DNA of 64,000 nt. It comes from Jatrophihabitans telluris. GTDB lineage: Bacteria; Actinomycetota; Actinomycetes; Mycobacteriales; Jatrophihabitantaceae. The stretch spans positions 2,852,001 through 2,916,000 of the forward strand of contig NZ_CP097332.1 in NCBI RefSeq assembly GCF_023516435.1, written 5' to 3'. Below the pieces are notes generated by a model. It saw only the letters and a program-made list of their open reading frames with translations, searched no databases and was not told the DNA's origin. Made by a program: the position numbers and the translations under genes. Shown here piece after piece: positions 45,384 to 53,319 of this stretch (its first letter is position 1; each line of letters begins with the position of its first letter).

Positions 45384-48221
45384 TTAGCGGTCTCGTGCCA
45401 TTTGCATCGCCGCCCGATATCCGTTCAACTCATTGTTGTATCGGCGCTCACGACGAACGAAGGCATCGACGCCGCCTTCCATGATTTTCTGAATGTCCTT
45501 ACGGACAAGGTCGTCTTCGATTGCTCCTAGGTGTGGGTGGATCACGCCATCAGCATCCGTTGACGTTCGGATTTGGACGCCGTCGCCGATATTTTCGAGC
45601 ACCACAACGCGCTCAGCATCGGCGTTGACAGGGATGTTGGCGTTGTGGGTCACAACAACAAGCTGCCGAGTCCATCGACTCGTACGTAGCTGTTTTACAA
45701 CTAACTGAGTGATCCACTCGGTATCGAGATCGTCCTCGGGTTGATCGAGGACGAGCGGCTCGACGCCGTGATGGAGAACGAAACTCAACATCGCTGCGCT
45801 CCGCTGTCCAGGTGAGCCAGCGGTGAGCGCCTCCCACTGTTCACCCACTTGCCGACCAGTTGCCGCCCGCCGGAACTCCATCGTCACGACCTCGTCCGGA
45901 ACCTCAGCTGCAAGCCGAGTCCGGACGATCGGGTCGAGCTCTCGCAGCCGTGCTGACCAAGGACCCCTCAGCCGCGCAACTCGCGAGATTGCGGCGAAGT
46001 CTCCACTGACGCAAGCGTCTCCCCACATTCTCGCTCTTGCATCCCGTTGGGTAGCGTCCAGCCACAGCCACTCTGCAAGTTCCGGCACGTCTTCGATAAA
46101 GCCGTCGGCACGCAGATTCAACAGATGTCGGACGGCTCGGACCCACGATGTCGTGTCCGCGTTGCGGTCGAGCGTGAACCGCAAGATTCCACTCTGCTCT
46201 GCTACGCCGTTCAACAGCGCCTGCCTGCGCTCGTGACGCCGCTCGTATAGCTCACTCAGCGCAGTCCATGCTGCAGTTTCCGATGCTTCTAGATCAGTTA
46301 GCCCCTCGGCGCGTCGGGTGAGGTCAGCGAGCTGTTCAGTCTGTTCGCGAAGCTGTTCGCGAACCTGTCCATAAGCGTCGGGGTCGAGTCCGAGCGCCGC
46401 GAGCTCCGCTGCGTAGGCCTCAGAATCGACCTGCGCAGCCGAAACCTGCGCTTGCCAAGCTGACGCCATACGACGGGTTGAGAGGCGGGAAATCTCTTGG
46501 GTCGCGGCATCTGCGGCAGCAGTCACAGAGGCGCGAAGAGCCTGCCGGAGCTGGTCTAGCTCGCGTACCGGGCCGGCCCGGTCATCTTGGTCGTCGCCCG
46601 GTGCAACTTCGACGAATGTCGCCGAAAATCTGTTGGCAATGTCATCACGCAGCCCCTGAATCGATGACTCAGTAGAAGCGATAGCCGCGTCCAACTGTGC
46701 GGACTCATCGAGTAGGCGATCGTTGTTCGTCCTTCGAGCCCGGTTGGCTTCATCGTCAAAGGCAGCAACTTGCCGTTGAAGCTCATCAACGCTGTCTCGC
46801 ACTTGAGCCGCCCTCGCGACTGCCGCGCGTTCGTTTTGATGGAGCCGAGAGGCTGCCGTCCAGGTGGTGCGCAGCTGGTCGACCTCGACGTCGTATGTGC
46901 TCGCCGAACGCGCACCAGCGGTGCCCGAGAAGATCTCGTCATCGACGAGAGCAAGGATGTTCTGAGACGTCGCATGGGGATTGTCAGACGATGAGGCAGA
47001 CCTCTCGAACAGCTCCTTCTGACTCACGACGCGAACCTTGAAGTCAGTCGGCGTCCGTCGATCTCCAAGGCGGAGCGTGGTCGAGCCGTCTGTCGCTGTC
47101 CATGTCGCCGCCTGCTCCTCTTCGCTGTATGCCAGGCGGTGCGCCGAGCGAACGGTCGCATTTGGAAACACAGCTGTCTCAAACTGGCGCGCCTCGGTGC
47201 GTGCTTGTGATGGGAGGCTCTCGAGGTCACCGTAAAGTGCCCGGAGCGCAGCTACAACCGTCGACTTTCCGGATCCGCGACCGCCTATCACGACCGTGAG
47301 ACGTGGGTCCAGGTCGACTTCCAAGTCGTTCGGAGTCGTAGTCGCCCCGGCCAGCGCGACTCGCCGCACCCACGCGTGGGTCACAGTGTTCGGCGTCAGA
47401 TCAGTCCCGCGGTACCGAGGGTCCCAGTCGCAGACGATCCGAGCATCGTGATCAAGGAACGATTGCCGCATCGCTTCAAGCGTTGGACTCTCCATTCGGA
47501 TCCACGTGAAGCGTGTTCCGATTTCATCGAGCGCGTACGCGTCACTACTCGCAACGAACGCGAGACCAGGCAGACAAGGGAAGTCGCTTAGTTCGCGACG
47601 AACAAATCGAGCCTTCCATGACGTCGCGTCACTCAGCGCTTCGTCTATGTCACCAACATCGACGGCTACCAGCCGATCATGATGCATCGCCTTCCAGCGC
47701 AAGCTCCCTGAGACCGTGTTCCGGCTCGCGAGACCGTTGTCATTGAACGCGTGCGGAGCAATCACGAGGTAGTCGTCAGGTAGTGCATCGAGGATCTGCG
47801 GAACGGTGTACGGCGACGGTGCTGGTTCAGTCGGCTGGCTCGGATTGAACAACGGATGGTCGCCACCGAAGCCACACGCGCCAAAAAGCAGTTGCTGCAA
47901 GTCCTCGCCGGAGCGACCGGGTGCGCCAAAGATGATGAGATGTACTCCGTCGGCGCCCGTAGCAGACGTGACTTCGAACCCTGGAAAAACTACGACGCCA
48001 TGGCGAAATCCTGCGGCCACCATGTCGTCGATCCACCTCACGCTGTTGTGGTCGGCGAGGACGAGAACCTCGATGCCGGCGGCTCTCGCCGCTTCCATGT
48101 ATCGGTCACAGGCAGCTACGCGACCGGCTTCTGTGGTTATGTCCCAGTTTGAGCTCGGCCCTCGGAAGCGAGGCTCCCCCGGAGTCGCTACCTGCAGATC
48201 GCATTTCCACCAGCGACTCAC
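45384..48221 (-). CDS. PHP-SMC-like ATPase (TrlF-like family), probable defence ATPase
   Basis: 945 residues. N-terminal PHP-type domain (about 1-280): LVLADHNSVRW, FPGFEVTSATGADGVHLIIFG and IAPHAFND keep part of the metal site, but the first HxH is replaced (KCDLQVAT) and the usual SDAH reads SDAY. Then an SMC/ABC ATPase: Walker A GGRGSGKST near 312, long coiled coil (about 430-640), and Walker B LVLDQPEDDLD near 825 with VVVTHNANIPVN. Architecture matches ATPases annotated TrlF-like; coupling ATPase sensing to a nuclease/phosphoesterase-like domain fits phage defence. GTG start with GGAGG 4 nt upstream; 100 nt after the restriction enzyme gene. Confidence 0.82.
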   Translation of the reverse strand: MSRWWKCDLQVATPGEPRFRGPSSNWDITTEAGRVAACDRYMEAARAAGIEVLVLADHNSVRWIDDMVAAGFRHGVVVFPGFEVTSATGADGVHLIIFGAPGRSGEDLQQLLFGACGFGGDHPLFNPSQPTEPAPSPYTVPQILDALPDDYLVIAPHAFNDNGLASRNTVSGSLRWKAMHHDRLVAVDVGDIDEALSDATSWKARFVRRELSDFPCLPGLAFVASSDAYALDEIGTRFTWIRMESPTLEAMRQSFLDHDARIVCDWDPRYRGTDLTPNTVTHAWVRRVALAGATTTPNDLEVDLDPRLTVVIGGRGSGKSTVVAALRALYGDLESLPSQARTEARQFETAVFPNATVRSAHRLAYSEEEQAATWTATDGSTTLRLGDRRTPTDFKVRVVSQKELFERSASSSDNPHATSQNILALVDDEIFSGTAGARSASTYDVEVDQLRTTWTAASRLHQNERAAVARAAQVRDSVDELQRQVAAFDDEANRARRTNNDRLLDESAQLDAAIASTESSIQGLRDDIANRFSATFVEVAPGDDQDDRAGPVRELDQLRQALRASVTAAADAATQEISRLSTRRMASAWQAQVSAAQVDSEAYAAELAALGLDPDAYGQVREQLREQTEQLADLTRRAEGLTDLEASETAAWTALSELYERRHERRQALLNGVAEQSGILRFTLDRNADTTSWVRAVRHLLNLRADGFIEDVPELAEWLWLDATQRDARARMWGDACVSGDFAAISRVARLRGPWSARLRELDPIVRTRLAAEVPDEVVTMEFRRAATGRQVGEQWEALTAGSPGQRSAAMLSFVLHHGVEPLVLDQPEDDLDTEWITQLVVKQLRTSRWTRQLVVVTHNANIPVNADAERVVVLENIGDGVQIRTSTDADGVIHPHLGAIEDDLVRKDIQKIMEGGVDAFVRRERRYNNELNGYRAAMQMARDR

Positions 48222-48321
48222 CGTGCCTCCACAACTGCTCGAATTCAGCGATCAGGCGGCACGGTACCCCGAGCGTCGGACAGATCAAGCGTGTCGACCG
48301 GCGAGCGTTGACGCCGGCCAC

Positions 48322-49314
48322 TCAGACAGCGGCTACCACGAACTCTTTTAACGGATTGAGGTCATACTCCCAGAACACCAAGACCCCACCGTCGCGGGCG
48401 GTCTTCAGACTTGCGAGGTCGAAAACGCCATCCAGGACCACGGCGGTAAGGACCTGATTTCCGAAGGCCGAACGCCAGGTCTGAGCCTTGCCTCCGACCT
48501 CGCGGTTTACGCGCTTCCATCCGTTCTTCGGCCCATTGCTCACCTTGCACTCAATCGCCATAAGCCGACCATCGTGAAGCCGCGCAGGTACGTCGCACTT
48601 CGCGCCAGCAAGAAGACGTTCCCTGCTGTATGTGCCGCGTGTCATCGCGTCAGCGAACTGTGCTGGAGAACGGCTTGGATCGAACGTGAGCCCAGCTTCC
48701 TGTAAGGCAGATCCGACCGCGGCTTCCTGACGTTTTGAAGACTCGGAGCGTTGTTGAGTGCCGAGGAACTGCGCTGCCCAAAGGCACGTCGTTGCCAAAA
48801 CTGACGCATCGAGCTCGACGGGCGTTGGGTCTCTGCTCTGTTCGACCCATGGAAATCGAACTGGATCAACGACGTCCACTAGAGCGAGTGCTGCCTCGTC
48901 GGCCAACTCAGCTGGCACGCGTCGGAACTTCGGCCCCCCGACCAACGTCCAGAAGTCCTCCTGACTGACTGGCGGGGCACACACGTACCGGAACATCTGC
49001 CAAATCTCAGGGTGGTCCCGAAAGATGTCTCCGGTGATCTGTCGAAGGTTGCTTGACAGCGCAAGCCCACGGCGGACCTGCGGCTCAAGATGGCGACAGA
49101 TCAGTCCGAACGCCTTCGGCCCGGCCTCTCGTCGTCGAGCACGGGACCGCGCTTCACCCTCATTGCGAGCAGCAAGAAGCTGCTCATCAGTCCACTCGGG
49201 CGCGGGTAGTAGTGCCACATGGCAATCGTGCCGTCGACAAGCAGACGAGCACCGCTGATCTTCCCCGTGTCGGCGATTACACTTGCGGCCGAACTCGTGT
49301 TCGATGACCCGCAT
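48322..49314 (-). CDS. XamI-family type II restriction endonuclease
   Basis: 330 residues. PD-(D/E)xK nuclease: AGAKCDVPARLHDGRLMAIECKVSN has the catalytic Asp (about 238) and Glu-x-Lys (about 255). Family-typical PEWTDEQLLAARNEGE near the N-terminus, VDPVRFPWVEQSRDPTPVE in the middle, and GVLVFWEYDLNPL at the end. XamI itself cuts GTCGAC, so that or a related site is the guess. ATG at 49314 overlaps the methyltransferase 3' end by 38 nt; the N-terminal 30 residues carry a Cys/His cluster (CNRRHGEDQRCSSACRRHDC) that may bind zinc. Confidence 0.82.
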   Translation of the reverse strand: MRVIEHEFGRKCNRRHGEDQRCSSACRRHDCHVALLPAPEWTDEQLLAARNEGEARSRARRREAGPKAFGLICRHLEPQVRRGLALSSNLRQITGDIFRDHPEIWQMFRYVCAPPVSQEDFWTLVGGPKFRRVPAELADEAALALVDVVDPVRFPWVEQSRDPTPVELDASVLATTCLWAAQFLGTQQRSESSKRQEAAVGSALQEAGLTFDPSRSPAQFADAMTRGTYSRERLLAGAKCDVPARLHDGRLMAIECKVSNGPKNGWKRVNREVGGKAQTWRSAFGNQVLTAVVLDGVFDLASLKTARDGGVLVFWEYDLNPLKEFVVAAV

Positions 49315-50488
49315 TGACACGGTGCTCGGCCAGCGTATAGCGGACACGAGCCTCAAGAGCGTCTGGCCAAGGCGGCGATACCGGCGGTTTGGACGCGCGC
49401 CCGCGCGCCAACTCCGCTCGGAGTGTGTCACCCAAAGCTGTTGCCATTTCAGCCTGAACAGCGTTTCCAATCTGCCGGAACTTAGCTGCTGCCGTTCCCA
49501 TGAAGGCCCAATCGTTCGGAAATCCTTGAAGCGCCGCACACTCACGCCATGTCAGGCGACGAAGCCGCCCCTCCCCATCGCGGATCCAGTCAGGCGTCGT
49601 GGCAGCTCGAACCGTCCTCGCGGGCAGGTCGGTGTCGGCAACGAAGCTGTCCTGTCGGTAGCCCCAATGTCCGCTTGGCCGGTTCGACTCAACCTTGCCA
49701 CCCGTGCGTAGTCCTTTCCCGGGCTCCAGGCACTCAAGCTCCGCGGCTCGCACACCACTCGGCCGAACCACTTCAACCTCGTCGGGCGCCGGTAGCTTCG
49801 CGAGCAGTGATCTCATCGACACCCATGGTTTGGTACCGCTGCTCGCGTCGGAGTATCGGGCGTGCGTCGGGGCCGGCCATGGGGGCAAGTGATGATCCGA
49901 GCTGGCGAGCAGGACCAGGCGCACGCGACGTTGCGCCGCCCCATAGTCAGCCGCATTCAAGGTGGCGATTTTGCTCGCGTATCCAATGTCCTCAAGGTCG
50001 GCCTGGATCGACCGGAGAACCTCTCCGGATCGGCCGTTCGGTCCGACGGCAGTAACAAGACCACGGACGTTTTCAAACAACACATACCGAGGCTTGAGCT
50101 CATAAATGAGTCGCAACATGTGTCCGATGAGCTGACCCCGTGGGTCCTCTAGCCCTCGCTGGTGTCCCGCCGAAGACCAGGGTTGACATGGTGGGCCTCC
50201 GGCCAAGAGATCAGGTCGCCAAGTTGCCCGGGCACGCGTAGGGCGGAGATCAGAGGCTGTCAGCTCTCTAACGTCGGCCTCAATGAGCCGTGTGTTGGAC
50301 ATGTGCGTCACGCCCAGCCGACCAGTGACGGGGATGGCCAGGTCCTTACTTGTCCGGAGCGTGCTCATGCTCGCTCGGTCGAAGTCCGTAGCCGCAACCA
50401 CTTCCCAACCGGCACGCTCAAGCCCTAGATCAAGTCCGCCAGCCCCAGCGAAGAGGCTGACCACCGACAGCGGCCTAGTCACGTTCAT
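49277..50488 (-). CDS. DNA (cytosine-5-)-methyltransferase
   Basis: 403 residues. Protects host DNA by methylating C5 of cytosine. Motif I VVSLFAGAGGLDLGLE, motif IV GGPPCQPWSSAG with catalytic Cys (about 100), motif VI ENVRGL, motif VIII AAQRRVRLVLL, motif IX-X RRLTWRECAALQGFP and QIGNAVQ. Variable target-recognition region between about 215 and 310. ATG overlaps the small RHH gene stop (ATGA) and its 3' end overlaps the endonuclease start, a compact R-M operon. Confidence 0.93.
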   Translation of the reverse strand: MNVTRPLSVVSLFAGAGGLDLGLERAGWEVVAATDFDRASMSTLRTSKDLAIPVTGRLGVTHMSNTRLIEADVRELTASDLRPTRARATWRPDLLAGGPPCQPWSSAGHQRGLEDPRGQLIGHMLRLIYELKPRYVLFENVRGLVTAVGPNGRSGEVLRSIQADLEDIGYASKIATLNAADYGAAQRRVRLVLLASSDHHLPPWPAPTHARYSDASSGTKPWVSMRSLLAKLPAPDEVEVVRPSGVRAAELECLEPGKGLRTGGKVESNRPSGHWGYRQDSFVADTDLPARTVRAATTPDWIRDGEGRLRRLTWRECAALQGFPNDWAFMGTAAAKFRQIGNAVQAEMATALGDTLRAELARGRASKPPVSPPWPDALEARVRYTLAEHRVNAGHRTRVRPQV

Positions 50489-50706
50489 CTCGCGGCCTTC
50501 GACCGGTCCGAGGTTAGTAGTCCGAGCGCGATCAGCTCGCCGGCCATGTCCGAGAGGGACTGACCGGATGCAGATGCGCTAGATTGCAACTGAGCTGCGA
50601 CATCGGCGTCGAGGCGGACCATGACCGGCCGGCGTTCGCCGCGCCAATTTGCGTGTTTGCGGTGAGGGCGCCGCGCTTCTTCAGGCATGACCAAATCTTG
50701 TAACAC
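50485..50706 (-). CDS. Small ribbon-helix-helix-like protein upstream of the R-M genes
   Basis: 73 residues from GTG 50706, or 67 from ATG 50688 (MPEEARRPHRK), which looks more natural. The C-terminal half RRPVMVRLDADVAAQLQSSASASGQSLSDMAGELI has the strand-helix-helix spacing of CopG/RHH repressors. Overlaps the methyltransferase start by 4 nt. A controller for the R-M operon is the simplest guess; an antitoxin role is also possible, although no toxin is adjacent. Confidence 0.6.
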   Translation of the reverse strand: MLQDLVMPEEARRPHRKHANWRGERRPVMVRLDADVAAQLQSSASASGQSLSDMAGELIALGLLTSDRSKAAR

Positions 50707-50817
50707 GAATCTCGATCCATCTGGGAGGACACGCCGTTCAGGCTTCGTCCCCAGTCTTACCGCTACCCACCGACACTCTGGCCGCTCCCCTGGAACAGAG
50801 ACCCCATGGAACGAGAC

Positions 50818-51060
50818 CTAGCCGAACGGGGCGATCGAATCGGCGATCGCGCCGTCCAGCTCGTGGTAGCCGTTCTCCGCCAGGAAGGACGACAGGAAGA
50901 TCTTGAGCAGATCTGACGTCGGTCGTCCGAGGTCCCAGGCCTGAAGCTCCGACGTCCCATAGCCAGGCGATGGGCAGAAGGTTGTCGGTCGTCCACAAGG
51001 CGGCCCGGCGTCCGGCCCGGAAAGACGAGGTTGTTCCAGCTCGGCTGACTGCCTTCGCCT
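50818..51060 (-). pseudogene. C-terminal remnant of an unrecognised gene
   Basis: An open minus-strand frame without a start codon, ending with SDLLKIFLSSFLAENG and HELDGAIADSIAPFG. The ending reads as authentic protein while the upstream half is less clear. It abuts the truncated IS3 orfA at 51081, suggesting that the gene was cut by the insertion or by a later deletion. Family not identified. Confidence 0.35.
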
Positions 51061-51080
51061 GCCCGGCTGTACATGCTGAT

Positions 51081-51242
51081 GCCCTCCCTGCGGCCGGAAT
51101 CCACATCATCGATCGCGACCCATCGACGCAGATACGACTCGCCGATCCCGAGATCCTTCGCGATCTGCGGCACCGACTGCTCACCTCGACTGGCCAGGTC
51201 CACGGCACAACGCCGGAACTCCCGCGGCTTAGCTACAGGCAT
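51081..51242 (-). pseudogene. Truncated IS3-type transposase orfA (minus copy)
   Basis: About 54 residues: MPVAKPREFRRCAVDLASRG and PQIAKDLGIGESYLRRWV, the helix-turn-helix of IS3-family OrfA. Preceded by GGAAGGAG 7 nt before ATG. It breaks off around IDDVDSGRREGI; no orfB (DDE) is present. Confidence 0.7.
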
Positions 51243-51357
51243 TGACAGACTCCTTCCGGAGACGGTGATCGCCTCAGAACAGGTGATGTCCCCCCGGTTC
51301 TCAGGACTCGCGTGTTGAGAGACTGACGCTGCTTGGTGATCCGGAAGGAGCCATGCA

Positions 51358-51465
51358 GTGCTAAAGCCTTACCCGCCCGAGTTCCGCCGTCGGGCGCTCG
51401 ACCTAGTTGCGTCCGGTCGTACGGTTCGCGACGTCGCAGCGTCGTTGGGGATCGCCGAGAGCTGT
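51358..51465 (+). pseudogene. Truncated IS3-type transposase orfA (plus copy)
   Basis: GTG start after TCCGGAAGGAG; reads VLKPYPPEFRRRALDLVASG then TVRDVAASLGIAESC, a second IS3-type OrfA N-terminus. It stops abruptly in the helix-turn-helix and fuses to methyltransferase sequence. It faces away from the minus copy; the two share the leader TCCGGAAGGAG, so they look like related but different IS ends. Confidence 0.7.
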
Positions 51466-51466
51466 C

Positions 51467-51781
51467 CTGGCGCTCCAAGCGATCACCGCGGGATGTCCTG
51501 AGCTGCGCTGTGTGGACTGCCGCCGCCCTTGGCGACGGCGCCTACTTCATGTCGCCGATGGGACCGTCACCCGGCGACCGCTCGGTCCAAACTGCAGTTG
51601 CTCGGCCGAATCCGAGCCCGGCGTCGTCCTCGACCCATTCATGGGCGCCGGGACGACAGCCATGGCCGCCGAGAAGCTCCGGAGGGAATGGGTCGGGATC
51701 GAGCTCAGTCCGGCCTTCGCCGAAGAAGCAGCGGCCCGACTAGCGGCGGCGCGCGAAGTTGCCGAAGGGCGAGCGGCATGA
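51467..51781 (+). pseudogene. C-terminal fragment of a DNA methyltransferase
   Basis: Contains CPELRCVDCRRPWRRRL (possible zinc knuckle) and VLDPFMGAGTTAMAAEK followed by WVGIELSPAFAEEAAARL, the S-adenosylmethionine motif I that lies at the C-terminus in beta-class N6/N4 methyltransferases typical of actinophage and integrative elements. The catalytic DPPY/SPPY part is missing, so it is inactive. The 5' end is cut at the IS3 remnant. Confidence 0.7.
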
Positions 51782-52010
51782 CGCATCCGTCTCGAGCGCC
51801 AGACGCATTCAGGACTCGCTCGCGCGAACCAACGATCAGCTCGCACTTGGTGCTCAGCGGCTCCTCGACTGCATTCGTCTGATTGCTGACCTTGCCAAGC
51901 TCTACACGGAGGGTTCCGACCAACTTCGCAGAAATCTGAACCAGACGTTCTTCCAGCACTTCTACGTCGATGACTCTGAAGTAGTCCGAGTTTCGGGCAG
52001 CGAGCTCTGA
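51759..52010 (+). pseudogene. C-terminal remnant of a large serine recombinase
   Basis: The frame reads AQRLLDCIRLIADLAKLY then RRNLNQTFFQHFYVDD and ends RVSGSEL, matching the end of actinobacterial large serine integrases (R-R-x-x-N-Q-A-F-F-E-x-x-Y-V). The catalytic resolvase domain is absent. The true fragment probably begins near 51795. It lies 176 nt from tRNA-Val, the likely integration edge. Confidence 0.6.
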
Positions 52011-52065
52011 GAGCCCTACGGCGAACTGAGCGAGGCCGGCCACCGCTTCCACACGTCTAGGTACG

Positions 52066-52094
52066 AAAAAGGCCCCGTTCTTATGAACGGGGCC
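52066..52094 (-). terminator. Rho-independent terminator of tRNA-Val
   Basis: GGCCCCGTTC at 52071-52080, TTAT loop, GAACGGGGCC at 52085-52094; read on the minus strand the hairpin is followed by TTTTT. It lies about 90 nt downstream of the tRNA 3' end. Confidence 0.85.
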
Positions 52095-52185
52095 CCTTCG
52101 GCTAGCTATGGCAGGAAGACTGCCAATTCGTATCCGTCTCTCGACCTCATCCGAACGGTCGTTGGTTCGAGTAAGCCGGAATCGG

Positions 52186-52257
52186 TGGGCGCTACTGGGA
52201 TCGAACCAGTGACCGCTCGGGTGTAAACCGAGTGCTCTCCCGCTGAGCTAAGCGCCC
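52186..52257 (-). tRNA. tRNA-Val (anticodon TAC)
   Basis: Minus strand: acceptor GGGCGCT pairs with AGCGCCC, followed by discriminator A; D arm TTAGCTCAGCGGGAGAGC; anticodon stem CTCGG/CCGAG with loop TTTACAC (anticodon TAC); T arm ACTGG-TTCGATC-CCAGT. CCA is not encoded. It marks the right border of the accessory island. Confidence 0.96.
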
Positions 52258-52333
52258 GTCTCCGGACCCGCGGAATCTGCCGCGCGCCAGGCAACCGTGC
52301 AAGGGTACCGGCATCCAGCACATCCCTGGGACG

Positions 52334-52339
52334 TACCGT
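52334..52339 (+). promoter_or_regulatory. -10 box of leaderless SURF1 gene
   Basis: TACCGT, 6 nt before the GTG at 52346. Confidence 0.5.
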
Positions 52340-52345
52340 GTTCAG

Positions 52346-53308
52346 GTGCTCTCCACCCTGCGCCAGCGCCGCTACTACGGCCTGATCGCGGCGTGCCTGG
52401 TGGTGGCGACGGTGTGCCTGCTGGCCGGCACCTGGCAGATCGCGCGATTCGATCAGAAGCGTTCAGCAAATCACCTGCTGCGGTCCAACAACGGTGACCC
52501 CGCCGTCGACGTCAGCGCTGCACTGGGCCCGGTCGGCTCCGCGACGAACACCGGAAAGACCGCGAGGTTCCGGCACGTCACCGCCACCGGGACCTACCTC
52601 CGCCAGCACGAGGTGCTGGTACGCGGGCAGACCGTCGGTGACTCCGGCAACGAGGACAGCGCCGGGACGGGGAGCAGTGTCGGGTACCTGGTCGTCACTC
52701 CCCTGCAGACCAGAAACGGGATTCTGCTGATCGTGCGGGGCTTCATCGAACAGACCGGCAGCGCGGCTGATACGCCGAAGGCGCCCGCCGCACCGACCGG
52801 GACGGTGACCGTCGAAGCGCGCCTGGAACCGGCGTCGATCAAGCCCGACAAGCTCGGCAAGCTACCCGGCAACCAGGTCGACTCGCTCAACGTGGCCGAC
52901 ACCGCGGCCCGGCTGGGCGCGCCGGTTTGGAACGGTTACGCCGAACTGTTGTCCGGCCAGCCGGGCACTGCGGGTCTCATCGCGATCCCGAACCCGAGCA
53001 TGTCCAACCCGGCCGGCGGTGCCCAGGTACCCCAGCACGCCGCCTACGTCGTCCAGTGGTACCTCTTCGCGGGTCTGGCGCTGGCGCTGCCCTTCGTCCT
53101 GGCCGCGGCCGAGCGACGCCGGGACGCCGATGCCGCCGATGCCGCCGATGCCGCCGAGGACGATCAGGTCGGCGCCCCTGACCACGCCGCGGTGCCCCCC
53201 GGTGGCCCGGTGGCCGGGACGGTCTCGCGTGCGGGCGGCTCAGCACCCAAACCGACATGGCGGCAGCGCCGCGCGGCGCTGGACGATCGGCTGGCGGGCC
53301 GGCGCTGA
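52346..53308 (+). CDS. SURF1-family cytochrome oxidase biogenesis protein
   Basis: 320 residues. Membrane protein aiding assembly of the haem-copper oxidase. N-terminal helix YYGLIAACLVVATVCLLAGTWQ with the Arg-Tyr-x-Gly-Leu start and W-Q-x-x-R-F-D family pattern, an extracytoplasmic domain (VLVRGQTVGDSG, LIVRGFIEQ), C-terminal helix VQWYLFAGLALALPFVLAA with the family Q-W-Y. The last 60 residues are an unusual Asp/Ala-rich and basic tail, including a GATGCCGCC repeat. Counterpart of Rv2235. Confidence 0.87.
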   Translation: MLSTLRQRRYYGLIAACLVVATVCLLAGTWQIARFDQKRSANHLLRSNNGDPAVDVSAALGPVGSATNTGKTARFRHVTATGTYLRQHEVLVRGQTVGDSGNEDSAGTGSSVGYLVVTPLQTRNGILLIVRGFIEQTGSAADTPKAPAAPTGTVTVEARLEPASIKPDKLGKLPGNQVDSLNVADTAARLGAPVWNGYAELLSGQPGTAGLIAIPNPSMSNPAGGAQVPQHAAYVVQWYLFAGLALALPFVLAAAERRRDADAADAADAAEDDQVGAPDHAAVPPGGPVAGTVSRAGGSAPKPTWRQRRAALDDRLAGRR

Positions 53309-53319
53309 GAGACCGGCTG

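Larger units (their letters stand above)
44295..52185. mobile_element. Accessory genomic island ending next to tRNA-Val
   Basis: Between the last backbone gene (DUF1003) and tRNA-Val the sequence loses the conserved order, codon use drops in GC at third positions, and genes are of defence or mobile type. Content: hypothetical protein, PHP-ATPase, XamI-like endonuclease, C5 methyltransferase, RHH protein, IS3 remnants, methyltransferase end and serine recombinase end. No intact integrase and no obvious att direct repeat were found, so the element is decayed. Exact boundaries are uncertain. Confidence 0.65.

Noticed and set aside
52106-52321. Minus-strand 71-residue frame
   Set aside because: Runs through tRNA-Val, including its T and anticodon arms, so it is not a protein gene.
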